Shown here in pieces: positions 1 through 10,850 of a stretch of 64,000 nt of DNA. The DNA comes from Mermis nigrescens (Eukaryota; Nematoda; Enoplea; Mermithida; Mermithidae). The DNA is taken from the NCBI GenBank assembly GCA_036768485.1, contig JAVLUZ010000396.1:331877-395876 (forward strand). The letters are read 5' to 3'. Each line of letters starts with the position of its first letter. Positions within the stretch are counted from its first letter, which is position 1. A model generated the notes under the pieces. The model did not search any database. It was not told the DNA's origin and saw nothing but the letters and a program-made list of their open reading frames with translations. Position numbers and translations under genes: made by a program.

Positions 1-850
1 AAAGCTAAAGATTGATGTAAACAGAACAAAAAAACGAAAGCGTATTTTCCACCAAACAACACATGGTAGACTTTAAAAATGTAAACCAACCTCCCCATTG
101 TGTGTAAAGAAATTCGAATTAGGCCAGTTTGCAGCCTTTGAGGAAAACTTCTCTTCCGCAAAATATTTGAGATGTTCACTGATCAAAGTAGGGAAAAAAT
201 GTTTTTTTGCCCATTTTACACCCCTAATTGCGAACTTTACACCCCACAAATAACTCAATATTGCTTTATTAGACGCAGCTTGCTGCGACATGTATCCCTT
301 GAAAGTTAGGTACTTTATTTCTATTTTATTTAATCTATCCCGATTTATAAGTGGAAAAGTTGGCATATAAATCTTAGACAAAATCTGTTTTTTACACCAT
401 CTACTAGAGTGTAAAGTTTAAAACCCTAGATCTAAGTCTGTATTGTGTGTACAAAAGTTTGGTGGTAAGTCGAAAGTCGCCCTTGAGTCGCAGTATATTT
501 CTGCTATGAGGGGGCTGTAACTTTTTAGGGGGTCCAAGTATATTATGACTACGCGCTAACGCGCTACCTATGATTTTTTCGTTTTTAGCGGAAATCTAAT
601 TTATAGTAGATTCTTACAACTTTTACAGGCATACACAGGTAAGTTTTCCTTAGTCCCTATTTTTTAAGTCATTCATTATGTATAATTCCAAGAATATTTG
701 CGTTTTTTGTTTCATCGAAGCATTTTTCTTCGCTGCTGGTAACGTATCAAATTATTGACAGGAGTCCAGGTGGAAAACAAGACTGTTTTTGGACATCAAC
801 ATCATCTATTTTTAACAAAACAACCTTACCTTAATTAAACAGAGCAACAA
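1..850. other. AT-rich non-coding DNA
   Basis: I see no convincing gene, transposon end or repeat here. Short open frames have no recognisable domain and look like chance. It may be intergenic, or part of the long 5' intron of the dynamin-related gene that starts before 13 kb. Confidence 0.4.
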
Positions 851-1850
851 TTTAAAGTCAAATTCGTACTTCCGACGTTACTAAGAACAGTTTAAAAACA
901 TCCTTCCCTAATGCTCCCAAAGTTAAGTTTGTTCGGCGCAAACTTTAACAAAATTTAAAATCAGATTAGCGATCTTGATGTTCCTGAGAAAAGTTCAAAA
1001 AAATTTATCACGCATAACGTTATGGAACTGAGGTTAATTTTTGGTGCAAACTTTGCAAAACCACATAATTCAAAGACGCAACCCTCATTTTACGAAGGAC
1101 AGCTTTACAAAAATTAACCTTTGGCAACATCATGAAAGTAAAGTTCATTTTCAATTTGATCCTTACAGAACTACCGTGTGTAAAGGAAACTTACAGTCAG
1201 ACTATTTATCCTCACGTTACAGTGAACATTTAGAAAAATAGGGCTCTGGAACTCCCTGGAACTAAAGATGAATTCAAGTGTAAACTTTGCGCAGCTACTG
1301 GCTCTAAAGAAAACTTACATTCAAACTCGTAGTCCCTTACGTCGCAAAGAACATTCAAAAAATTGCCTTCTGCGACGAACTGGAACAAAAGTTTATTTTC
1401 AGTGCACACTTTACAAAGCTGCTAAGTGTAAAAAAACTGACATTCAGATTCGAAATTCTGACCTTACGCAGAACATTTTAAAAAAAGCTTCTGCAACGCT
1501 CTGGTACTGAAGTTGATTTTCAGTGCAAACTTACACAACTACTGGGTATAAAGAAAATTTACAGTCAGATTTTTATCCTGACGTTTCCGACAACATTTTG
1601 AAAAAGATTAAACCTCTGCAACGCTCTGGACTAGAAATAATTTTCAGTGTAAACTTTACACAACTGCTGGGTGTATAATGCGAAATTGCACTTCAGATTC
1701 GTAATCCTGACGTTACCGAGGATATCTTGAAATTGTCCACCTTTTGCAACGCCTTGAAAAGAAAATAAATTTTTAGTGTAAACTTTACACATATTCAATA
1801 ACTCAATATTTAGCATAATTAAACGAGCTCACGGTCACACGCGATCCTCG
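850..1850. repeat. Degenerate ~120 bp tandem repeat, about 7 units
   Basis: A unit of about 120-130 bp recurs. Landmarks are a 'ttttcagtgtaaactttac' block near 1268, 1397, 1517, 1641 and 1771, an 'acttacagtcagat' block, a 'cctgacgttac' block and a 'ctgcaacgctctgga' block. Copies are diverged, so the array is old. Small open frames at 1041-1510 fall inside the units and are not genes. The unit length and the 'tttacac' word recall the array at 48.5-51 kb, but I cannot show common descent. Confidence 0.75.
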
Positions 1851-2705
1851 ATGCTGTAGTATGTTTCACATAAGTTTGGGCATGAATTTTCTCAGCGAAT
1901 TCTTATCGACAGTAAACTTACATATTACAGTAATTATATATCAGATCAATGCTATAATCGCAATCTGTCAGCTTATTGTCGGAGATAGTTTTCAAAACTT
2001 ATGCTCAAACTTGTGTGAAACAGACCGTGTATGCGTGATCTTTGATGCTTAATTAAGTTTATGTCCCAACACATATCGGGAGAAGTTGGATAGACAAAAG
2101 CCTGCCGTAATTGTCTCTATTCACATTAAAGTTGGAAGTTTTGACAACCATCAACTAACAGCATCGAGTGTGAAGAAATGTGACCAAGTGCGGCGAGTAA
2201 TTACTGACATTTACCTTATTTTTAGAATAGTTCGCACTATCCGATTCATAGCCGGAGTAGTTGACAGAGAAAAAACGGTCAAAGACATATTTTTACCTCA
2301 GAGTTTAAACTTTCCACCATTTGAAGTAAGTCTGCATTTAGTACAAAGAAACGCGTTCAAGTGCGATGTGTATCCCTTGAGACGTGTACTTTATTTTTTA
2401 TAACAATTCGCACGTCTCGATTTACAAGCGGAGCGATTGACAAAGTATAGTCCGTTTCATTTATCCCAGAGCTTTTTCAGCAAATCTTTTCCGAGACTAC
2501 AGTAAGTCCATTTTCCCTACTTACTATAGGTCATTTAAGACATCACTGTAGCTACGATAGGAAGGAAGGGTTTTTCAATAAAGTTTCTTACGGCACAATT
2601 TATTCTCGTCTTCCAGCAGATCATGCAAGATGCGAATGGAATTGGCGCATTCAGCTTGTCAAAAATCGACTATTGAACACAATTGACTATCATTTTAAAC
2701 ATCGC
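1851..2705. other. Non-coding DNA, nothing recognised
   Basis: AT-rich sequence with two short chance open frames (1861-2052, 2086-2403) that show no domain or compositional sign of coding. No repeat ends or splice-consistent exons were seen. Confidence 0.35.
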
Positions 2706-2707
2706 CG

Positions 2708-2775
2708 AAAACTCCCGCTTGGCGTAGTGGTAGAACGTCTGATTGTCGTCGAAGCAACACGAGTTGGATTCCTGC
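2708..2775 (+). repeat. tRNA-like sequence, probable SINE head or tRNA pseudogene
   Basis: The segment has an A-box-like block (TGGCGTAGTGGTAGAAC) followed about 35 bp later by a degenerate B-box (GTTGGATTCC), the spacing of a pol III type 2 internal promoter. The acceptor stem pairs poorly, so it is not a sound tRNA gene. The A-box is the same TGGCGTAGTGGTA seen on the other strand at 37.8 and 38.1 kb, which suggests a related tRNA-derived family. Confidence 0.45.
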
Positions 2776-3936
2776 CGCAAGATTTTATTTTTATTTAGCG
2801 CACTTACTGTAGTATGTCACAGCACTGTTTAGATGCTTGAATTAATTCTATATGGACGGTTCAGTATATTAAAAATGAGGGAATGGCGGCCGCTCGCCCC
2901 CACTTATAGTCTGTTTCACACAAAAATCACATGATAGTTAGGCATACTAGAGCCTTCAAAAAAATTACTGAAAAAGCTCTCGAATAAATGAAACAGACTA
3001 TAAAAGAAGGTAAAAACGCGTTTTTTGTCCACTACCACGGTGTAAATTTTAGAACTGCCAGAGCTATCTGTATTGACTTTATACGGACGCAATCAAGTTC
3101 ACCGTGTGGCCCTTGAAGCGCAATTCTTTTCCATAAATATGTTTTTGCGAAACTTACTGAAGAATTTGGCAGAATTAAGTCGGAAGCTCGACCAAAACGT
3201 GCTTTTTCAACCTGAGATTTTTGCACTCTTTACGCTGGAGTAAATCTATTTTCAAAGAATAAAGAAATAGTAGTGAGCCTACTAAATTGTCTTCATTTAA
3301 AAAACCAGACCAAACGTGATGCAAAACTAGGCTAGAAAAGTCGTGTTATCAATCAAAATTTAAATATAATCTTTTCATACATCTACGATATTTCAGCGCA
3401 GAGCGGCCTTTTTCCAAAGTGTGCTTGAGCAAAGTTGAATTCGAAAACGCGTTTTGTTTGAACAATGCATTTACATTTTAGCGCTCCCATCCAGTTCCGC
3501 TAGCAACGGTCTGAATTGGCTGCACAATGCAATTAAAAAAATTAAATAAAATATAATTTGAATTAAATTAAAGATGGAACACAAAGAGGAATAAATTACA
3601 TGCTGGATGCATAATTCGGGATGGTAGCCATCCTTCATATCGAGTCGGGAATACAAGTCAGCTTTTCAGAGAAAATTCGTATATATTGATATATCGATAA
3701 TCGGCGATTAAGTGAGTATTTTTGGGCTTTGAGACAATAGAGCAGTAGTACTGTTACTTCTCTGAAAATAATGGAATCGAATGGAACCACCGTTTTATTT
3801 TCACTTTTTGGTCTATTTGTCAACAAAATTTTGGAAATGGAAAGCATTTTTGGTCCTGGTTGGCATTTGTGGAGGATTTTTGTAATGTTAAAAGGCGCTT
3901 TAGAGAGGTAAAACTTCAAAAATTTTTCGGCGCTTC
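2776..3936. other. Non-coding DNA, nothing recognised
   Basis: AT-rich sequence without a supported gene. It ends at the short 'ttttcggcgcttcgcgcc' motif near 3925 that recurs elsewhere in the window and is the target of the composite element that follows. Confidence 0.35.
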
Positions 3937-4155
3937 GCGCCTAATCAGGGTTGGCAAGGCTGGGTTTTTTGAACTTGGGTTTTTTGTGGTTTTTTTGGGT
4001 GCAAGAAATCGTTGGGTTTTGGGTTTTTTGGGTTTTTTGGGTTTTTTTATCCAAAGGTCAAGAATTTATTTGTAATGGAATTAAATACTGTATATTGTCA
4101 ATGTTTTTTTGTATCATGGTTGTTCCTTTTACAATTGCTTGCGATGCACGAGGTT

Positions 4156-4174
4156 AAGAAAGAAAGAAAGAAAG
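4156..4174 (-). repeat. (TTTC)n tail at LINE 3' end
   Basis: On the minus strand the LINE 3' UTR ends AATAAATC followed by four to five TTTC units. A short microsatellite tail in place of poly(A) is common among several LINE clades and marks the 3' terminus of this copy. Confidence 0.65.
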
Positions 4175-4404
4175 ATTTATTCGGTCTACAAAATACACGT
4201 ACAAATTTAAAATATACGTACACATTACAATACAAATAATAAGGAAAAGGACAAATGTCATATAAATGCATAATTGAAATTCATGTACATATTGCAAACA
4301 CACGTATTTAATTGTAAAAAAAAACGAATAAAGTGATAAAAGAAAGTAGTGTAATGTAAATGTAAGACACGCGGGTACGTACAGGCAATGAATTATAACT
4401 GCGC

Positions 4405-6974
4405 TTAGATACGCCCCTTGAGAAAAATGGATAAATCAAATTGTTTCAATTTCATCGTAAAAATGTTCGAATTAGCTGAGCAGATGATATCATCAGGCAA
4501 ATAATTCCAGACAGAAATCACACGATTGCAAAATTCAAATTTTCTAACATTTTTGTTTACACGGTTAACGTAAAGTTTGCAAGAATTTACAGCACGATTT
4601 GAGTTTACATTAAATGTGAAGAAGTCTTCAACAGGTAACAAATTATCCTTGATTATAGAGCGTGTCATTGATAAATCACTTTGCATTCTACGTAATTCGA
4701 GTCTCTCCAAGCCCAATTCCTTTAATCGGGCATCGTAGGAGATAGTTTTATCAGAAAAAATCGTTTGGTAAATTTTCTTTGGACATTTTCAACATTATTT
4801 ATGTCACATAACAGATAAGGATTCCAAACAGACGAACCATATTCCAAAATTGGTCGGACATAGGTTGTAAAGGCTTTTACTAACAAAGTTTTATCTCTTG
4901 AAACAAAACTCCGTAAAATCAAGTTTGCAATTCTCATGCCTTTTTTTACAATGTTTGTACAATGAGTTCTAGAAGATAAATCTTTACTTATTAAGACACC
5001 AAGATCCTTCATCTCGGATATATCATGTGGGATTTCAAAATTATCTATACCGTAAGAGTGTTTGGGATTAGATTTTCCTAAATGCAAAACAAAACATTTG
5101 CTGAGTGAGATCTTAAGCTGCCAGATATCAGCCCACCTCTTAATATGCATTAGATCATTTTGCAAGTCCAAAAAATTGGAAGCTGAATTAGATATTTTAA
5201 CATCATCAGCAAATAGCGAAATTGAGCTGGTACTTTGAAAATCACATAAATCATTTATGAATAACAAAAAAAGGGTAGGGCCTAAAACACTACCCTGTGG
5301 CACCCCACTGGAAACAGGGAGCGGAAGAGACAATGAATCTCCAACTTTAACCCTTTGGGATCTATTACTCAAAAAGCATTTTAACCAATTTAGGCAAAAA
5401 CCACTTATGCCATAGGCAGCTAATTTTATAAGCAGTTTTTCATGCGAAACTGTATCAAAAGCTTTACAAAAATCGATATAAACAATATCGATTGGGCAAT
5501 TTTCATCAAGATTTTTGGACCACTGATTTTTGCACTTTAAAAGTTGCAGTGTACAAGATTTATTTTTTCTAAATCCAAACTGATTTTCAGAAAGCAAATT
5601 ATTTTCATTTAAATGGGTAGTTAGGCTAATATTAATTATCGATTCCATGACCTTACACAGAACACAACAAAGGGACACGGGCCGATAGTTTTCTATGGAT
5701 GATAAGTCACCTTTCTTAGGTATAGGCACAACAATAGCTTCCCTCCACAGGTCGGGGATGCACCCTGTCCTGTAAGAAACTTCAAAAATTGACATCAAAG
5801 GTCTAACAAGGACTAATTTTAGCTTTTTCACAAAATATGCACACAGGCCATCAGGGCCAAGTGACAATGAAGGTTTTAGTCGATTTAGAGCATCCAAAAT
5901 TGTAAATAAGTCAAATTTGCAAGAAACACTATGATTACGGTTAATTTTATCAGGAAATACAGGTAAAACATTATTGTCATTTACAAAATTGTTGGCAAAA
6001 TTTGTATTAAAAGCATTTGCTTTGTCTAAATCATCCACAATAGTGATGCCGTTGCTTTTCAACAATGGAATTTTCTTTTTATTATTTAATCGATCATTTA
6101 CAAAAGAGAAAAAGTTTTTTAAATTATTCGACTTTAGTAACTTTCCTTCCTCATTTGCAAGATGTTCATTCATCAAAGTTTTTATATTTTTGGTCAATTT
6201 CTTACATTTCTCTAACGTTTTAGCATCCCTATTAATTTTGTATTTTTTCCAAAGTTTACGCTTTGTAGCCTGCATTTTTCGTACAGAATTTGGCAGAAGA
6301 TTTCTGCGCATTTTCTTTTTCAGTGGAACGAATTCGGAAATAGCTGTGTTGAGAATGGACAAAAAAGCCTCGTAGAAATCATTAACACTTACACAAGACG
6401 AAAAAATTTTTTCCCATTCAACAGATGCCAAGAAAGCTTCAATTGCTTGATAATTTGCCTTTTTGAAATCAAGCGTTATTAGATTTTCATCCTCATTGCT
6501 ATTAAATGGCAAATTAAACGAAATTATTTCATGATCACTACTAGCAAAAGGTTCGTTAACAGAAACATTAAAAAGGAGTTCACGAGATGTACTCAAAATA
6601 AGATCTAAAATATTTAGATTTCGGTTTGGTTCGTTTGTCATTAAATTGAGACCTAGGTTTACAAAACATTCATAAAATATTTGTGTAACTGGGTTCCTGT
6701 ATGCAGAATGAGAGGCAAAGTTTAGGTCAGGTAGGTTAAAATCGCCTAGTATTATGCATTTTTTCGTGTTTTCAATGTACTTTACAAGAAAAAGACACAA
6801 TTTTTGAGCATATTGAATATCATATTTTGGTGGCCTATAGCAAAGTATAAACCGCACATATTCATCATTGGAGTGAAGTTCACAAATAAGAGTTTCAGGG
6901 CAATCAAATGGTTCCTTAAGAGTAATATCCTCTCCTCCTTCCTGTTGCTGTTTTTCTCCGATAGTATATACTTT
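4405..6974 (-). pseudogene. Non-LTR retrotransposon ORF2 (endonuclease fragment plus reverse transcriptase), damaged
   Basis: A minus-strand frame from 6974 to 4722 encodes the C-terminal part of an APE-type endonuclease (GDFNLPDLNF and SSDHEIISF motifs) and a full reverse transcriptase core with IENYRPVSL, QFGFRKNKSC, IDFCKAFDTVSH, SGVPQGSVLGP and the catalytic FADD (in SLFADDVKIS). A frameshift near 4720-4750 moves the C-terminal tail (LELRRMQSDLSMTR to the stop at 4405) into another frame. An in-frame TGA at 6975-6977 and the missing start show a 5'-truncated or decayed element. Motif layout fits the Jockey/CR1 group, but clade assignment needs a tree. The 3' end is a (TTTC)n tail at 4156-4174. 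Confidence 0.9.
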
Positions 6975-7425
6975 TCAAATGAGGAAAGCCGCCCAATAAA
7001 GGCTATGTGGCAATGTGGCATGGATTTTTCTACTAATATGGCAAATTTTTTGTTTTTTTTTCTTGAAGCAGAGCAGAATTTTATGAAGAAATTTCAATAT
7101 AATGCATTTAAAAATTGCTCTGCCCAATTTTTCATTCTGTTCACACAGCATGGATTGTGCTTGTGAATGTCCAATTTTGTTGTTGAATTTTGTGTATTAG
7201 CTGAATAAAGTTGTTGTTTTTTCTTTGTCTTGTTTACTTGTTTTGTTTTGTGTCTTGAAGCTGTTGAAGTATTCTCAGCTACTATCTATAGCTCGAGCTA
7301 GAATTTTTATAAAAAAACCCATAAATAACCCTTAAAAAACCAAAAAAAACCCAAAAAAAGCCAAAATAACCCAAAAACCCAAAATTCGAAATTTTCAAAT
7401 CTGGGTTTTTTTTCATCCGTGCGCC

Positions 7426-7530
7426 TAATTGATTTAATTCTTACTTGTTATTAATCTTTAAGCCGCGCCGCGCCAATTGCAGCATTTTTATCGACAATCT
7501 GGTCTAGAACTTCATTACGATTGAAAATCC
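7426..7530 (+). repeat. Dispersed direct repeat, copy 1 of 2
   Basis: This block (taagccgcgccgcgccaatt, then 'tttatcgacaatctggt' and 'aacttcattacgattgaaaa') recurs at about 8990-9093 with a few changes. Part of a further copy, 'gattgaaaatcc' onward, lies at 8889-8990. The elements between the two copies (7531-8888) were apparently inserted into one copy. Confidence 0.7.
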
Positions 7531-7678
7531 GGCATTCGTGTAGCTGGTTCACATATGTATTAAGAAGAAAGAAAATTTTATTACTAATACCAACAGTTAA
7601 AATACGAAATGACAAGATATATAATAAATGCAATTACGAATTAGTAAAGGGACATGCGAGTCAATGGAATGACAAGTT

Positions 7679-8359
7679 TTACGCGCGCCCCACAAGATAT
7701 CTAGATAAATCAAAGTTTGCTAATCTAGATTTAAATATGTTTAGGTTAGGGGAAGAAACAATGAAGTCAGGAAGATCGTTCCAAACTGCGATGTATTTGT
7801 AAAAGAAATCAAACTTTTCTAAATTAGAATGTACAGTAGGTATGACTAATTTAAATCTATTAATGCTACGGGTAATATTATGATTAAATACAAAAAAATC
7901 ATCAGCTTCCAAACATGATTTATGACAAATAATTTGATACATCATACACAGACAAATCTGCAAGCGTCTTAATTCAAGTCTGCACAATTTAAGTTGTGTT
8001 AAACGATCCTCGTAAGAAAAAATATTATTATAGCCAAAAATATATTTAGTGAATCTACGTTGAACAGCTTCCAATCTATCTATATCCTTAAGATAAGAGG
8101 GGTTCCATACACTGCAACAATACTCTAATAAAGGTCTAACATAACAACTATAAGCTTTAACAAGATTACCTTTATCACGCGAAAAAAATGATTTGCGTAT
8201 TAAAATACATCTAAAGAAAGCTTTTTTAATCAAAGAATTATAATGTTCCTTAAATTTTAAATTTCGAGGAATCAAAACTCCTAAATCACGGACAAACGGA
8301 TCACTAGAAATAATTTCCCCATTTAGTCTATAAACAGCTTTTTGATTATTATTACCCAA
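7679..8359 (-). pseudogene. LINE ORF2 C-terminal fragment, 5'-truncated copy
   Basis: A 226-residue minus-strand frame matches the region just after the reverse transcriptase core of Jockey/CR1-like LINEs: VRDLGVLI, SYVRPLLEY-like YVRPLLEYCCSVWNP, LEAVQRRFTKY, LRRLQICLCMMY and a VWNDLPD near the end. The same blocks occur in the LINE at 4.4-7 kb (YVRPILEYGSSVWNP, VWNYLPDD), but the two differ enough to be separate families or old copies. The catalytic FADD region is absent, so the copy is 5'-truncated at about 8365. Its 3' end is near 7561, with a TTTC/TTCTT-rich tail. Confidence 0.85.
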
Positions 8360-8429
8360 ATATAGAAAATATATAAATATTATAAGGGCGTATGTGTGCG
8401 GTCGATAGCATCTGAGGAAACGAGAGAAA

Positions 8430-8508
8430 GTTGCTGGCAGTCGGATTCTAAACGTGGACCCCTTGCTCTAAAGTCCAGAACCATAACCAATCAACTAACT
8501 CTGGTTAA
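8430..8508 (-). repeat. tRNA-like sequence, probable SINE head
   Basis: On the minus strand the order is an A-box-like TAGTTGATTGGTTATGG, an anticodon-arm-like CTGGACTTTAGAG, then GGGGTCC and a degenerate B-box GTTTAGAATCC. This is the layout of a tRNA with a weakened T arm. Stem pairing is poor, so I call a tRNA-derived repeat and not a tRNA gene. Confidence 0.4.
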
Positions 8509-8603
8509 TTTCGATAAAGATTGCAAGCTATTCGTGATGTTTTGCTGGTTTACCAGCTGATTGAGACTTAGGCTTAGTATCATGAACTGACCAAAATGTT
8601 GGT

Positions 8604-8708
8604 GCCAGCGTTTAAAATAAGCCTGAGTAATGGGATGCGACGAGCGGAGGCGGCGAAGCGGCGGCGGCGAGTTGCATCCCATTGGCTAGGCTTATTTTAA
8701 ACGCTGGC
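8604..8708. repeat. Inverted repeat with 38 bp arms and GC-rich loop
   Basis: The arm at 8604-8641 (gccagcgtttaaaataagcc...) pairs with 8671-8708 with about four mismatches. The loop is a purine/GC-rich 29 bp made of 'ggcggcg' repeats, unlike its AT-rich surroundings. It may be a small fold-back element. Confidence 0.7.
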
Positions 8709-8888
8709 TGCCTATGTGTTGGATTAGTCACATGAATCTACTGGAAAAATATGATGACTGCCTTATTTGTTTTCGACTTGACTCAAATCAAACCAGTTAG
8801 GTGGCAGCTTTCACCGGATAATGCTTGTTGTATACGTACTTATAAGGTGGCTATCTTAATACATATGTGAACCAGCTACACCAATGCC

Positions 8889-9180
8889 GAAAATCCTTAT
8901 CTTCTGCCGGATTTGGTTAGTTGTTGTTATGCAAAAGTGCATTTTTGAGAGGTATAACTACAAAAATTTTTCGGCCCTTCAGCGCCGCATTGATTTAAAT
9001 CTTACCTGCTATTCATCTTTAAGCCGCACCGCGTTAATTGCAGCATTTTTATCGACAATCTGGTTTAGAACTTCGTTACGATTGAAAATCCTTATATTCT
9101 GCACGGATTTGGTTAGTTTTTGTTATGCAAAAATGCGTTTTAGCCAGCTAAAATTTCAAAATTTTCTGGCGCTTAGCGCC
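8889..9180 (+). repeat. Two-unit tandem repeat with ggcgctt...gcgcc end motif
   Basis: Two units each run 'gattgaaaatcctta', 'ttctgc.cggatttggttag', 'gttatgcaaaa.tgc', 'caaaa.ttttc.ggc' and end in a small hairpin motif (ggcccttcagcgcc; ggcgcttagcgcc). The block at 7426-7530 is a third copy. No coding content. Confidence 0.6.
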
Positions 9181-9934
9181 ATTTGATAAATTATAGTTTT
9201 TATTTTCAAAGGCGACTTCATAATTGGCTAAAGTGCTTTACTGGAGGTACGAAATTCAAGTTTCAACAGAACCGAGGTATACTGATCGTGATATTTCTAG
9301 TAGACCACGAAATTTTGGCTTAATTCTTGAATAGATAGAAGTCACAGATTTAAATTAAAGGGGATTTATCGAAATTTCAGCAGTTGGAAGGAAGATATTC
9401 AAAAGAAATTATCGACGGAAAGCATTTAGAAGGGGAGAAATTGAGGTATGAAGTTGTAAAGTGATAGATGCACAAAGCACGGGAAGGCGACTGCCGTAAA
9501 CGGCGCATTGATGGATCTAATGTATACGGATGCATACGTTTGTTTGTATGTAGGCATAGCAATGTTTGGGGAAGGCGACTGCGAAAATCGTCGGTATTGT
9601 TTACCCGCTTAAAGGTTTTTTACCCTCCAAAAAATTCGCAATTTCCCGAAAAAATCATAAAAACGTCTTGGTTCAAGCGTTTCAGCGAAATTTTTGTTCA
9701 TAAGCGCTAATCTTATCACGGTTTGCTCCAAGTTGCCACTTTTGACCGTATTTTGTTGAATTTTATTAAATTTTTCCTAAAAAGTTCTAATGCTTTTTAT
9801 TGTTCAGGAAGAAAGTCAAAAACGGCAAAAAATGTTCTTTTTGGCCGCGTATCTATGTGAATTCGCTAGTCCAACCAATTTCCTATTACCGTAGCACCCA
9901 ATTCCTTCATAACTTCACTGGCAACATATAAACA
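9181..9934. other. Non-coding DNA, possible old MITE remnants
   Basis: No gene is supported. The stretch 9590-9850 has phrases found in the dispersed MITEs ('aatttcccgaaaaaatc', 'aagcgtttcagcg', 'aaaacggcaaaaaatg'), so part is probably a degraded element, but I find no ends. Confidence 0.3.
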
Positions 9935-10388
9935 AATTCTGCCTCCCGTATCCAGAGGGGGATTGGGAGGCATGTTCCCTCTTTTCTCCGAACGAAATAT
10001 GAGAACGATTCTTTCCTTTGCTTGCTTCCATACCGAAAAATCGCAAAGAATTTTCAGTGCTTCGCGCCTAGTTTCAAAATTACAATTATTGTCCATGTAG
10101 TCCCAAACGCGCGGTTTAAACACTCCATTTTTGGTCATTATACAACCTAAAGCATATTTCGCATCTGTGTCTTCCTTTTATTACAGGTATTATGCAGAAA
10201 ATGAGATTTGTTCGAGAGGTTGTCCATTGGATTCTCACCATATTTACGGCATGTGCGTAGTAAAGTTTACAAAGTTTACAGCTCAAGTGGTCGTGAAACG
10301 TCATTTTTAATTCATCCTTTAATTGCCCCTTTTGTTTTAAAAATATTTTGGTCGTGCCCCCCCAAAACAAAATCCTAGATACGGGCCT
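9935..10388. mobile_element. Degraded hAT-like element, family V (CAGGCCCGTATCC ends)
   Basis: The left side has CCCGTATCCAGAGGGGG and the right side ends CCTAGATACGGGCCTG, matching the ends of the better copy at 45269-45769 (CAGGCCCGTATCCAGG and CCTGGATACGGGCTTG). The target duplication is no longer visible and the left tip is altered. No transposase frame is present. Confidence 0.5.
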
Positions 10389-10584
10389 GTATATAATACA
10401 TAGAGGAAGGGCAAAATCGAATGCCAAAGTAATAAGAAATTATTTTTTAGTGTGAATCTATGCAGTAGGTTACTCGGCATAACTGATTATGTAGCTAAAG
10501 GTGCGTTGCATAAACTTCCTTCTGAACTAGGTACATTTGTACACAGATATATATTTAGTGTAGAAGAATAAATATACACTAGAT

Positions 10585-10708
<124 letters not shown>

Positions 10709-10710
10709 AT

Positions 10711-10850
10711 CAGTGTTTTTTTTTTAACAGGTCCCTTTGTACATGTACAAAGATGGTCCCCAAAAATCTTTGTACATATACAAAGACGGTTCCGAAAAGT
10801 CATTGTACGTTGGGAAAAATCTTTGCCGAATACAAAAATCGTGGTACCTA
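10711..10850. mobile_element. Family VIII repeat fragment with TTTGTACATGTACAAA palindrome
   Basis: Starts CAGTGTTT and carries ACAGGTCC, the perfect palindrome TTTGTACATGTACAAA, then two diverged repeats of 'ctttgtacat' and 'aaaaatctttgcc'. The same order occurs in the 419 bp copy at 49898-50316. The right end is not clear. Confidence 0.6.

Larger units (their letters stand above)
3946..7421. mobile_element. hAT-like fold-back element carrying a LINE copy
   Basis: The block is flanked by the duplicated target 'gcgcctaat' (3937-3945 and 7421-7429; read as 8 bp 'cgcctaat' the element ends at 7421). The left end begins CAGGGTTGGCAAGGC, close to the hAT-type end CAGGGTTGCCA of the element at 19499. 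The left arm is rich in GGGTTTTTT and the right arm (7290-7421) in CCCAAAAAA, so the arms are inverted. The outermost bases of the two ends match only partly (about 8 of 12). A minus-strand LINE fills the interior. Whether the LINE inserted later or the duplication marks a different event cannot be settled by eye. Confidence 0.55.
7531..8888. repeat. 35 bp near-perfect inverted repeat enclosing a LINE fragment
   Basis: The 35 bp at 7531-7565 (core GTAGCTGGTTCACATATGTA) is the reverse complement of 8854-8888 with one mismatch. The 1.3 kb between them holds a LINE 3' end, a tRNA-like piece and a hairpin. This could be the terminal inverted repeats of a DNA element, or a foldback formed by inversion. 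I see no transposase. Confidence 0.6.

Noticed and set aside
5974..6375. 133-residue + strand frame
   Set aside because: Antisense shadow of the LINE ORF2 reverse transcriptase region.
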